A stretch of DNA of 64,000 nucleotides from an uncultured Prolixibacteraceae bacterium (GTDB taxonomy: Bacteria > Bacteroidota > Bacteroidia > Bacteroidales > Prolixibacteraceae): NCBI GenBank assembly GCA_937915865.1, contig CALGIG010000015.1, forward strand, positions 124,001-188,000, given 5' to 3'. Numbering within the stretch: the stretch's first letter is position 1; every line of letters starts with the position of its first letter. Positions 7,581 through 16,248 of this stretch are shown one piece after another. Under the pieces are notes generated by a model, which searched no databases, was not told the DNA's origin, and worked only from the letters and a program-made list of their open reading frames with translations. Position numbers and translations under genes: made by a program.

Positions 7581-10500
7581 ATGAAAAAAAAACGAGAACG
7601 AAGGGTTCGTTTAAGTTTCTTCGGGGAAGAGACTTTGGTCCTTAAAAAAATTTTGAAAATGGTGCGTTTAACTGTATTCTGTTTTTTCCTTGGATTGGTC
7701 CAAATTATGGCTATTGAAACCTACTCGCAGCAAACCAAATTATCGCTGAACCTGACCAACCAGCGACTTGAGGAAGTTTTAAAAGCGATTGAAGACAAAT
7801 CGGAGTTTTTCTTTTTTTACAATCGCGATTACATCAATGTTGATCACAAGGTAAACATCGCGGTGACCAACCAGTCAGTTCCCGCTGTTTTGGACGAGTT
7901 GCTAAAAGGTACCGGTATTCGTTACGAGATTGTTAACCGGCAAATTATCCTATCGAATATTGAGGGCGTAACGGGGCTGAATTCCAATACGCAGCAGCAA
8001 AAAACCATTTCGGGCAGGGTAACCGACTCGGCAGGGCAACCCTTACCCGGCGTTTCGGTAGCCATAAAAGGAACAACCAAAGGTGTTATTACTGATGCCG
8101 ACGGGAAATACACCTTGGCAAACGTTCCGGCTAATGCGAGCTTGCAATTTTCGTTTGTGGGAATGAGAAGTCAGGAGGTGAAGGTTGAAGGAAAAACCAG
8201 CATCGATATTGCTTTGGTTGACGAGACAATTGGAATTGAGGAGGTTGTGGCTGTTGGGTATGGAACTCAGAAAAGGGTAAATATGACGGGTGCTGTTTCT
8301 TCTGTTAAGGTTGATGCACTCAACAACCGCCCCGTGACTAATGCAACCAATGCGTTGGCAGGTTTGGCTCCCGGGCTGACGGTATCGAATATTGGTGGTA
8401 ATACGCCGGGTTACGAATCCCAAACTATCCGTATTCGCGGTCAGGGCACTTTGAATGATGCCAATCCTCTTGTTGTCATCGATGGCATAGTTGGCTCTTC
8501 AATAAGTGACATTAACCCACAAGACATTGAGAATATCTCGATATTAAAAGATGCTGCGTCATCAGCGATTTATGGTTCTCGTGCTGCCAATGGAGTTATC
8601 CTTATTACTACCAAAAAAGGCTCTGACGGAACCGCTAAGATTACCTACAACGGAAATCTTTCGTTTGAAACCGTAGCCAAACGCCTTAATCTTGTTACCG
8701 ATTATGCCGATTTTATGGAGATTCAAAATGCCGGTTTAGTTGCCAATGGTCAGGCAAAACGTTTCTCTCAAGGGAAAATAGACGAATGGCGCAATGATGC
8801 GGGCAAGAACCCTACGGTATATCCCAATACCGACTGGCAAGATCATATCTATCGTAATCCTTCGGTTGTTCAAAATCACACTATTTCAGCTATAGGTGGC
8901 TCTAAAACATCGCGTTACAATCTCTCTTTAGGTTACATCAACGATCCGGGTATGATTTATCACACCAATTATAAGCGGTATCAATTACGTACAAATGTTG
9001 AGGCAGACATTAAACCTTGGTTGACTGTTGGTACCAATATTTTTGGCTATCTCGACGAAAACGACCCATCCGCTGAAAATGCAGCTGCCGGCGGTGACGT
9101 TATTTGGGGGTATGGCGCATTTGGAACAGTGCCGGGGATGACACTTTATGACCCCAAAACCGGCTTCTATGGTGGCACCCAGAATCCTGAAGAAGAAAAT
9201 GTCAGCAACGCAAACCCTTATCGTCGTATGTGGTTCTATAAATCCGAATTTCCTACCAAGACCCGTCGTACTGTAGCAAAGGTTTATGGACGTATTAAAC
9301 CTATCAAAGGCTTAACCATCGAAGGTTCTTATTCCTACAATTATTGGGTACGTAATGTAGAACAACATTTATGCGACCGTAACTTGTACCGTTTTACGTT
9401 GGATGGGCCGGTTTTGCTCCGCGAAGGAGTGGTTCGTACCTATATCCGAAAATACAATTATCGCAACACTTTCCGTTCTTCGGACGTGACTGCCCGCTAC
9501 GAGTTTAAAATCGACAAGCTTGATGCTTCTGCCATGGTTGGTGCAAGCCAGGAATACAATAAGTATGAAAATGAATACTTCAGAAGGTATGACCTCATTG
9601 ATCCATCGTTAACTGCCATAGATGCAGGTGCAACGAACGGGCCTGTTGGTGGTAATTACAACGAGTGGGCCATGCGTTCTTATTTCGGACGTATCAATTT
9701 AGCTTGGGATAATAAATATATGTTGGAAACCAATTTCCGTGCCGATGGTTCTTCTAAATTCGCACCCGACCAACGCTGGGGTTATTTCCCTTCTGTATCA
9801 GTTGGTTGGCGTATTTCCGAAGAAGGATTCATGCAAAATTATAAAAATTGGTTGAGTTCGTTCAAACTTCGTGGGTCGTACGGCTCACTTGGCAACAATT
9901 CTACTTCGACTTATTATATGTATCAATCACTTTATTCTGCCAACAATTACATTTTGAATAATACCATAGCAGGCGGCCTTGCACAAACAGTCCTTTCAAA
10001 CGCAAACTTAACCTGGGAAAGCACATACATGACGAACATTGGCGTCGATTACGGCTTCTTTAATAATCGACTGACCGGTTCGTTTGAATGGTTTACTAAA
10101 AATACTAAGGGTATCTTGATTTCGCTTCCTGTTCCGTTGGAACATGGTACGGCTACTGTACCTAACCAAAATGCTGGTGAAGTGAATAACCAAGGGTTCG
10201 ATTTTGAAATCAACTGGGCTGGCAAAATCAACCAGGTTGCCTATACTGCAGGTTTCAATATGGGCTATGTTCGCAACGAGGTAACTAAGTTCCGTGGCGA
10301 TGTTTCTTCTATAAGTGGTGTATATAAACTCCAGGAGGGCAAGCCTATCAATCAGCTATATGTCCTCAAAGTTGACCGCATAGTCCGCGATCAATCCGAT
10401 TTAAGTTATGTCCAATCATTGGTTGATAAAAATCCGAATTATTTTGCTACTTACCAACGTCCGGTACTCGGTGATTTTCTTTATGCCGACACTAACGGCG

Positions 10501-11024
10501 ATGGTAATTTGAATGCTGCCGACCGTGTTGAAATTGGTCATGGCAACAGGCCTACATTCACTTATGGTGCAAACCTTGGCTTGACATGGAAAAACTTTAA
10601 CTTCAGCGTACTTTTACAGGGAGTAGGCAAATATCAGGTTTATTATAACAATCAAGCTTTCCGTTTTGTCACAGTTATGGGTCAATCACTCATTAAAGAT
10701 ATTACCGATAACGCATGGACCCCGGAAAACCCTTACAATTCGAAATACCCAATATTACGCAACAATGCAAATAGCAAGAACAACATCGATAGTGATGCTT
10801 TCGTGCATAATGCTGCTTATCTCCGTTGCAAGAACATACAATTGGGCTATACTTTACCTAAGCACGTCTCACAAAAGTTGTTTACTGATGCGTTAAAGGT
10901 ATACACCAGCATCGACAACCTGTTTACCATCACCAATTTCCCAGGATTGGATCCTGAAGTTGCTGCTACTGTTGGGTATCCTTCAACCCGTAGATTTTCT
11001 TTAGGCCTTAATGTGTCGTTCTAA
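7581..11024 (+). CDS. SusC-like TonB-dependent transporter with N-terminal STN domain (PUL 1)
   Basis: I chose ATG 7581 (1147 residues) over the in-frame ATG at 7491. The latter would add 30 residues encoded by the hairpin region and no sensible signal peptide, and the paralogous susC2 starts with the same ATCTATGAAAAAA context. Order: signal region, STN domain (about 45-125, LSLNLTNQRLEEVLKAIEDKS onwards), carboxypeptidase-regulatory-like domain (about 135-215), plug beginning near VGYGTQ, then a 22-strand barrel ending GLNVSF. It imports oligosaccharides across the outer membrane with the adjacent SusD. The STN domain marks it as the sensor for FecR-controlled trans-envelope signalling. Confidence 0.95.
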   Translation: MKKKRERRVRLSFFGEETLVLKKILKMVRLTVFCFFLGLVQIMAIETYSQQTKLSLNLTNQRLEEVLKAIEDKSEFFFFYNRDYINVDHKVNIAVTNQSVPAVLDELLKGTGIRYEIVNRQIILSNIEGVTGLNSNTQQQKTISGRVTDSAGQPLPGVSVAIKGTTKGVITDADGKYTLANVPANASLQFSFVGMRSQEVKVEGKTSIDIALVDETIGIEEVVAVGYGTQKRVNMTGAVSSVKVDALNNRPVTNATNALAGLAPGLTVSNIGGNTPGYESQTIRIRGQGTLNDANPLVVIDGIVGSSISDINPQDIENISILKDAASSAIYGSRAANGVILITTKKGSDGTAKITYNGNLSFETVAKRLNLVTDYADFMEIQNAGLVANGQAKRFSQGKIDEWRNDAGKNPTVYPNTDWQDHIYRNPSVVQNHTISAIGGSKTSRYNLSLGYINDPGMIYHTNYKRYQLRTNVEADIKPWLTVGTNIFGYLDENDPSAENAAAGGDVIWGYGAFGTVPGMTLYDPKTGFYGGTQNPEEENVSNANPYRRMWFYKSEFPTKTRRTVAKVYGRIKPIKGLTIEGSYSYNYWVRNVEQHLCDRNLYRFTLDGPVLLREGVVRTYIRKYNYRNTFRSSDVTARYEFKIDKLDASAMVGASQEYNKYENEYFRRYDLIDPSLTAIDAGATNGPVGGNYNEWAMRSYFGRINLAWDNKYMLETNFRADGSSKFAPDQRWGYFPSVSVGWRISEEGFMQNYKNWLSSFKLRGSYGSLGNNSTSTYYMYQSLYSANNYILNNTIAGGLAQTVLSNANLTWESTYMTNIGVDYGFFNNRLTGSFEWFTKNTKGILISLPVPLEHGTATVPNQNAGEVNNQGFDFEINWAGKINQVAYTAGFNMGYVRNEVTKFRGDVSSISGVYKLQEGKPINQLYVLKVDRIVRDQSDLSYVQSLVDKNPNYFATYQRPVLGDFLYADTNGDGNLNAADRVEIGHGNRPTFTYGANLGLTWKNFNFSVLLQGVGKYQVYYNNQAFRFVTVMGQSLIKDITDNAWTPENPYNSKYPILRNNANSKNNIDSDAFVHNAAYLRCKNIQLGYTLPKHVSQKLFTDALKVYTSIDNLFTITNFPGLDPEVAATVGYPSTRRFSLGLNVSF

Positions 11025-11062
11025 TTTAGTAAGCACTATAATTTGAAACAAATTGTTACAGT

Positions 11063-12799
11063 ATGAAAAGTAAAAATATAATTTATACATTTTTTGGTCT
11101 GGTTCTTTTGCTCAGTAGTTGCGAAAGTTTGGATTATGTTCCTGCTGATCAAATGTCGAGTGGTACATTTTGGCAAACCAGCGCTCAGGCGAAACAAGCC
11201 GCTGTGGGATTGTATGCAGCAATGAAACAAGACTGGTGCTTCGGCCTGGAGTTTACATTCGATATGAATACTGATTTAGCCGATGGCACCAGCCCTTGGT
11301 CTGACGTTTCGAGAGGTACAGCGTTTTCTTCAAATAGCGGCGGTGTACAAAACCATTGGCAATATCTCTACGAATTGGTTCATCGCTCGAATACCGTGAT
11401 CCGCAACGTAGCTACTATGCCCATCAGCCAAACTACGATTGACCAAGTTACTGGCGAGGCCAAGTTCCTTCGGGCCATGGCTTATTTTCGCATGCTTAAT
11501 TGCTGGGGCGGCGTGCCTTACTACGACGAGACCTGCGATATCAATAAAGATTTTGCAACCGTGACCAACCCTCGCAGTTCAGCCGAAGAAATCCGGCAAC
11601 ATGTTCTCGACGATCTGACCGAGGCGATTGCCAAATTGCCCGTTAGCTGGGGAACCGACTATGGCCGTGCCACCAAGGGGGCAGCCTATGCACTTCGTGG
11701 CAAGGTTTATCTCTTTAATAAAGAATGGAAGAAAGCTATTTCCGATTTTGAGGAGATTGTATATAACAAGAGCAATAACTACGGCTACGCATTGCATCCT
11801 GATTACGAAAGCCTGTTCCGCCTTTATAATGGCAAACGCAGTAACGAGATGATATTCTCAATACAATCTATTGACGGCAATACGGCAGGATACGCTTTGG
11901 ATATTGTTTCCTATTTTGGCAACAAGGCAACTTTGCGCCTTATTGCCGGCAACTGCATTGTGCCTTCAACCACATTAGTTGACAAGTATGAGAACCTCGA
12001 TGGTACAAAATTCAACTGGGACGATGTATTCCCTGGTTTCAATGCAGGCAACTCTCAATTCCGTCGTAACCTTCTAAGCGTTGCTATCGATCAGGGTAGC
12101 ACTCAAATCACCAGTACACTGGACTGTGATACCACTAAAGTTTTGAATGTATATCGTAAACGTGACCCACGTTTGTGTTGGAATGTAATTACTCCGTATT
12201 CTCATTATCTTGGCACTGATGCCGGTTCAAACCCTCGCGATAAACAGTTTGTGCTTGCTGATGCGTCAAAAGGTGGGTCACCTATGGAAGCACAGGCATT
12301 CATTCGTAATTCTGAAGGCTGGAACTCATACTTTTGGCGAAAATGGATACCTACTGGTAACCTTAATGGCTATTGGGGCGAATACACCCGAACCCCTTAT
12401 GAATTCCCGTTGATACGGCTTGGAGATGTCCTTTTAATGCTTGCCGAAGCCTACAATGAAAATGGTGAAATAGAAAAGGCTATTGTTGAAGTCAATAAAA
12501 TTCGTGCACGTGTTCAGATGCCTGGTTTAAACTCTGGCGCCGCTTGGTTAGCAGTTGGCAGCAAAGATGAGATGACCCAACGTATCCGGGACGAACGCGC
12601 TTTTGAATTGGCAGGCGAAGGCCAGCGCTATTGGGATATCCGACGTTGGGGCATGCTCCAAACAACTGTCAGGAATGCTACTGATATATTTGGAGATTTA
12701 ATGTATCAACGCACTTATCAATCGCGTCACGAAGTCTGGCCTATTCCATTGGTGGAATTGGATAGAAATCCAAATTTGAAACAGAACACCGGATGGTAA
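11063..12799 (+). CDS. SusD-like starch-binding outer-membrane lipoprotein (PUL 1)
   Basis: The protein has 578 residues of the RagB/SusD family. It has a lipoprotein signal peptide ending LLLLSSC, with lipidation at Cys20. The N-terminal TPR-like half has the typical GEAKFLRAMAYFRMLNCWGGVPYY segment. The C-terminal half has RIRDERAFELAGEGQRYWDIRRWG, the family's most conserved region, and ends PIPLVELDRNPNLKQNTGW. It lies 38 bp after susC1 and is surely co-transcribed. It forms the surface lid that captures glycan for the SusC barrel. A hairpin terminator follows. Confidence 0.95.
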   Translation: MKSKNIIYTFFGLVLLLSSCESLDYVPADQMSSGTFWQTSAQAKQAAVGLYAAMKQDWCFGLEFTFDMNTDLADGTSPWSDVSRGTAFSSNSGGVQNHWQYLYELVHRSNTVIRNVATMPISQTTIDQVTGEAKFLRAMAYFRMLNCWGGVPYYDETCDINKDFATVTNPRSSAEEIRQHVLDDLTEAIAKLPVSWGTDYGRATKGAAYALRGKVYLFNKEWKKAISDFEEIVYNKSNNYGYALHPDYESLFRLYNGKRSNEMIFSIQSIDGNTAGYALDIVSYFGNKATLRLIAGNCIVPSTTLVDKYENLDGTKFNWDDVFPGFNAGNSQFRRNLLSVAIDQGSTQITSTLDCDTTKVLNVYRKRDPRLCWNVITPYSHYLGTDAGSNPRDKQFVLADASKGGSPMEAQAFIRNSEGWNSYFWRKWIPTGNLNGYWGEYTRTPYEFPLIRLGDVLLMLAEAYNENGEIEKAIVEVNKIRARVQMPGLNSGAAWLAVGSKDEMTQRIRDERAFELAGEGQRYWDIRRWGMLQTTVRNATDIFGDLMYQRTYQSRHEVWPIPLVELDRNPNLKQNTGW

Positions 12800-12860
12800 G
12801 CAAACCTGTTGCTTAGCCTGAATGAAAGATATTGGAGTAAAAATCCTATCTTAGTTATAG

Positions 12861-12908
12861 AATCTTCATCGGTTTGCAATACCGTGTTGTAAACTGATGA
12901 AGGTTTTA
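12861..12908 (+). terminator. Hairpin terminator after susD1
   Basis: A 15-bp stem with G-U wobbles (12861-12875 pairing with 12891-12905) and a 15-base loop, followed by a short T-rich stretch. It separates susCD1 from the downstream glycosidase and could be partial, letting some readthrough occur. Confidence 0.7.
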
Positions 12909-12975
12909 TAATAGTTTTACAGCTGAGAAGTAGATGATGTAAAATTTGAGTAGAAACACTTACAATTATTAAAAC

Positions 12976-14058
12976 ATGAAGCAGGTACACTTATTTTTGG
13001 TAACGATTTTTTTTATGGCTGCTGCTTGTCAAACAAAAAGAAGCAATGTGGAGAAAGCAGCAATAGTTCCTCAAATTTGGACTATTGAACAGTCTCAAGC
13101 CTGGCAGAAACAACATGGCTGGCTACGTGGATCGAACTTTAATCCGAGCACAGCTATTAATCAACTGGAGACATGGCAGGCCGAATCGTTCGACCCGGCA
13201 ACTATTGACCGGGAATTAGGATGGGCACAAAGTATTGGGCTAAACTGTATGCGTGTTTTCCTGCACCATGTTGCCTGGGAGGTTGATAAGGATGGTTTTA
13301 AAAATCGAATGGACCAGTATCTTTCAATTGCAGATAAGCATGGTATTAAAACCATTTTCGTGTTTTTCGATGATTGCTGGAATCCCACTTATCATGCAGG
13401 AAAACAACCTGATCCCAAACCAGGGGTTCATAATTCGGGCTGGGTGCGCGACCCGGGCGAACTGCTCTATCAGGATGACAAACTGATTAATGAGCTGGAA
13501 GCTTATGTGAAAGATGTACTGACTACCTTTAAAGACGATAAGCGCATAGTAATGTGGGATTTGTACAACGAACCCGGAAACTCGAAGTATGGCGACCGTT
13601 CGATGCCATTGCTAAAAAAAGTATTTGAATGGGGTTGGGAAATCCGCCCTTCACAACCGCTTTCTGCAGGAACGTGGAACCGGTCATTGATTGAACTGAC
13701 TAAATTTCAGATCGGGAATTCCGACGTTATCACGTATCATAATTACGATGGTCCTGAAAAACACCAGGCTGCCATCGATACATTGAAGCATTATGGTCGG
13801 CCTTTGGTTTGTACCGAATATATGGCCCGCCGGAACAACAGTTTGTTTACCAATATTATGCCTATTCTGAAAGCTCAAAACATTGGGGCGATTAACTGGG
13901 GTTTGGTTGCCGGAAAATCGAATACCAAATATGCCTGGGACGAACCTATCCCTGATGGTACGGAACCAAAACTCTGGTTTCATGAAATTTTCTATCCCGA
14001 CGGAAAGCCATATAAGCAGGAAGAAGTTGATTTGATAAAATCATTAACTAACCCATAG
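12976..14058 (+). CDS. Clan GH-A (GH5-like) glycoside hydrolase lipoprotein
   Basis: The protein has 360 residues. A lipoprotein signal (FFMAAAC, Cys18) is followed by a single TIM barrel. Family hallmarks are LNCMRVFLHHVAWE, IKTIFVFFDDCW, the acid/base motif WDLYNEPG (Glu199) and the nucleophile strand PLVCTEYMAR (Glu281). The two glutamates are 82 residues apart, as expected for clan GH-A retaining enzymes. Close relatives are often annotated as 1,4-beta-xylanase or cellulase-family protein, but the substrate cannot be read from the sequence. It is the only glycosidase attached to PUL 1, and it is predicted to sit on the membrane surface or periplasmic face. Confidence 0.8.
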   Translation: MKQVHLFLVTIFFMAAACQTKRSNVEKAAIVPQIWTIEQSQAWQKQHGWLRGSNFNPSTAINQLETWQAESFDPATIDRELGWAQSIGLNCMRVFLHHVAWEVDKDGFKNRMDQYLSIADKHGIKTIFVFFDDCWNPTYHAGKQPDPKPGVHNSGWVRDPGELLYQDDKLINELEAYVKDVLTTFKDDKRIVMWDLYNEPGNSKYGDRSMPLLKKVFEWGWEIRPSQPLSAGTWNRSLIELTKFQIGNSDVITYHNYDGPEKHQAAIDTLKHYGRPLVCTEYMARRNNSLFTNIMPILKAQNIGAINWGLVAGKSNTKYAWDEPIPDGTEPKLWFHEIFYPDGKPYKQEEVDLIKSLTNP

Positions 14059-14113
14059 CAAATCAGGGTAATTTATAACCGTTGTATTGTTGAACCAATT
14101 AAAATAATAAATC

Positions 14114-15127
14114 ATGTACCTGGTCAGGTTTTTTTTATGTGTCGTTTGTGTAAGTATTTCTGCACTTTCAATAGCCCAAGGCCAAAAAGAGCAGCCTGTC
14201 ATGGTTTCATGGGGCGATGCCGATGCTCTTTTGACCAGACAGGCAACAAGTATGTTCAACTTAATAGATAATACATTAGAGGAATATCCTCCCGCAATAG
14301 GTCAGCCAATTGTTCGTAAACTGGCATTGTATAATCTGGATGCCTTGCTACATGAGACTAGATATGACCAAAGCACTGTATTACATCAATTTATGGCTAA
14401 AAGGATAACAGCTGCATTTACAGATTTGTCGCGTCCGTTAGATGGTGGTATGAAAATTTATAAATTGTACAACGATGGTTTTATTGTTCGTACGCCAACA
14501 GTAACAGTTGCATTCGATTTATATAGGGGCAAAACCTTGATCCCGGATTCTTTGATGCAGGCAATCGTTGATAAATGTGATATTTTGTTTGTTACACATC
14601 TTCATGAAGACCATGCAGATAAACAGGTTGCTGAGATGTTTATAAAAGCAAAGAAGCCAATTTGGGCGCCTTCTAATTTATGGGAAGATAATGCTCAGGT
14701 ACAACATATCCGCAGCGATAAATTGATTGAAAAGCAAATACAAATTAGAGATAATATATTAAAAGTGACAGTTTTACCTGGCAACCAGGGTCAATTGATA
14801 AATAATATATATGAAATTACAACCCCTGAAGGATTTAATGTTATCCATACTGGCGACCAGTACAACGAAAAAGACATGGAATGGTTATCGCAGATTAATA
14901 GACAAATTCCGGAACCGGATGTTTTAATCGTAAATTGCTGGACGCTACATTTAAGTGTCCTTGTGGACGACTTTAATCCCAAATTGGTAATTACTGGTCA
15001 TGAAAATGAACTGGGCCATTCAATAGATCATCGTGAACCATATTGGTTATCGTTTCAGAAACTGGAGCAAATCAGCAAACCTTATGTACTGATGACATGG
15101 GGCGAATACTATAAATTTTCCAGGTAA
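14114..15127 (+). CDS. Secreted MBL-fold metallohydrolase
   Basis: The protein has 337 residues. A signal peptide (about 1-22, ending ALSIAQ) precedes a metallo-beta-lactamase fold. The metal site motif THLHEDHAD gives His162, His164, Asp166 and His167. Asp248 (HTGDQ) and His296 (ITGHENE) would complete a dinuclear site. The overall pattern resembles UlaG/YcfU-like MBL hydrolases rather than beta-lactamases. It lies 55 bp after the GH-A gene and is likely in the same transcript. Its substrate is unknown; cleavage of a sugar lactone or phosphodiester would suit the context but is guesswork. Confidence 0.75.
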   Translation: MYLVRFFLCVVCVSISALSIAQGQKEQPVMVSWGDADALLTRQATSMFNLIDNTLEEYPPAIGQPIVRKLALYNLDALLHETRYDQSTVLHQFMAKRITAAFTDLSRPLDGGMKIYKLYNDGFIVRTPTVTVAFDLYRGKTLIPDSLMQAIVDKCDILFVTHLHEDHADKQVAEMFIKAKKPIWAPSNLWEDNAQVQHIRSDKLIEKQIQIRDNILKVTVLPGNQGQLINNIYEITTPEGFNVIHTGDQYNEKDMEWLSQINRQIPEPDVLIVNCWTLHLSVLVDDFNPKLVITGHENELGHSIDHREPYWLSFQKLEQISKPYVLMTWGEYYKFSR

Positions 15128-15229
15128 GGTTTTAGACCGAACTGAACCCAATTGAAGTATTTTCAACAGAAAGATACCAGTTCTTTAGTTTTTTAGTGTA
15201 ATTGTTTTGATTATCCATTTTTATAAGAT

Positions 15230-15469
15230 TTGCCGGGCAATAAAAATTCATACTTCCAGGCAAAATTGCCTGTTTTGCCTGATCATATAATCAACGTGCT
15301 GATTATTAGGGATAAGGAAGCTTGCATTTCCCTGTTCAGTAGAAATTATGTGCTGCTTTGCTCTTATGCACGAAGATATGTTGGGAGAAGAGAAGATGTA
15401 GCCGTGGAAATAGTTTCCGATACTTTCATGCGGATGTGAGAAAACAGGAAATCTCTCCCTGGTTATTAA
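15230..15469 (+). pseudogene. Decayed ECF sigma factor gene (region 2 remnant)
   Basis: The frame from 15230 has no ATG (only TTG) and encodes about 69 residues. They match ECF sigma region 2: ACISLFSRNYVLLCSYARRYVG followed by EDVAVEIVSDTFMRM. The frame then meets TGA at 15437-15439 exactly where this family has Trp (FxRxW-ENR). Reading through, the next codons give ENRKSLPGY before a TAA at 15467, and ENR is what normally follows that Trp. Linker and region 4 are missing, and a terminator comes 20 bases later. The best explanation is a sigma gene with a TGG-to-TGA nonsense change and a deletion of its 3' half. Confidence 0.65.
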
Positions 15470-15487
15470 ATACATCTATTGATCTAT

Positions 15488-15540
15488 ATGGAGTAGCTGT
15501 TGCCGGAATATTCCGGTTAGACAGCTACTCCATTTTTTTT
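15488..15540 (+). terminator. Strong rho-independent terminator
   Basis: A 13-bp perfect stem (ATGGAGTAGCTGT at 15488-15500 with its complement at 15521-15533), a loop that itself contains the palindrome CCGGAATATTCCGG, and seven or more T directly after. It follows the decayed sigma gene and probably once terminated it or its operon. Confidence 0.9.
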
Positions 15541-15664
15541 AATCCTTCACTCTGCCATTTACAGTTATTAGGGACATTTTAATGGTTTTTTACTTGTCAG
15601 AGTAAGCTCAATCTTTTATTCACATTAATCAGGTCGTTTTCATAAGGTATGAAGAGTTCGAATA

Positions 15665-15850
15665 AACGTGAGTTCGAGCTAAATTTAATTGTAATATTCT
15701 GTAAATAAGGTAATAAGATTTTGTGTTATGGGGATATGTATTTTCTACTAAGGTTAAAAAGGTATTGTAAGGTTTCAAAACCTTATCAAGCACTTTTTAA
15801 CCTCAATAACAATGCATTTACTAAAACAACAACCTTATTTATAGCATTTT
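15665..15850. repeat. Palindromic intergenic element, family A, copy 1
   Basis: The stretch begins AACGTGAGTTCGAG and carries TCTGTAAATAAGG, ATTTTCTACTAAGGT and a central AAGGTTTCAAAACCTT palindrome. The first about 125 bp align closely with the reverse complement of 48769-48996; the right arm is more decayed and has lost the terminal ACTCACGTT. It has no coding capacity. It lies in a 708-bp gene-free stretch (15541-16248), together with the repeat at 15875-15997 and the upstream region of the signalling cassette. Confidence 0.75.
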
Positions 15851-15874
15851 ATCCTATTGCTTATCCCGAATTCA

Positions 15875-15997
15875 GGATAATAGGAACCATTTAGATTTGC
15901 ATTTTTAAATATCCACCCCACATCCGTATTTGGGCATGGGGCTGAGCCTGTACAAAAACAAATTTAAATACGACATTATTCCAATCGTATTGCTTAA
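15875..15997. repeat. Degenerate palindromic element, family R, copy 1
   Basis: The stretch reads ATAATAGGAACCATTTAG, then TATCCACCCCACATCCG, and ends TACGACATTATTCCAATC-GTATTGCTTAA. Its order matches the intact copies at 46415-46635 and 55363-55524: an outer arm with AATAGGA, a CACCCCAC inner boundary, then an outer arm with TACGACATTATT. The central hairpins are lost or shortened. I class it as an old copy of that family. Confidence 0.55.
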
Positions 15998-16135
15998 CGT
16001 AACAGCAGTGGGTAAATTTTATTGATACTCATGGCTTTCTGCCAGAAGAAATTCAAAACTTTATTTTTACCTGACACTATGTCGTTTAGCAAAAAATAAA
16101 GATTACAAAACCTAATGTATAATATATTAAAAATT

Positions 16136-16155
16136 ATGTCTACAAAATGTCTACA
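16136..16155. promoter_or_regulatory. Two direct ATGTCTACA motifs upstream of the signalling cassette
   Basis: ATGTCTACA occurs at 16136-16144 and 16147-16155, an 11-bp spacing that places both on one face of the helix, about 95 bp before the first response-regulator gene. A third TGTCTACA lies downstream of the cassette near 22572. Paired direct repeats at helical spacing are typical of response-regulator operators, so an autoregulatory site is possible. No binding evidence exists. Confidence 0.3.
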
Positions 16156-16248
16156 TAACATCATTTGTTAAGTCAGGTTAAGTTGCTTTTTTTGAATTCT
16201 AATGCCAGCAGTATGCTCGTTCTGAATTAAAAGTAAATACGTGAATTT

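Noticed and set aside
15248..15475. Minus-strand and +1-frame open frames over the sigma remnant
   Set aside because: The plus-strand frame from 15230 gives a clear sigma region 2; the other frames give low-complexity sequence. A continuation in the +1 frame (KQEISPWLL) was considered as a frameshift but is too weak to claim.
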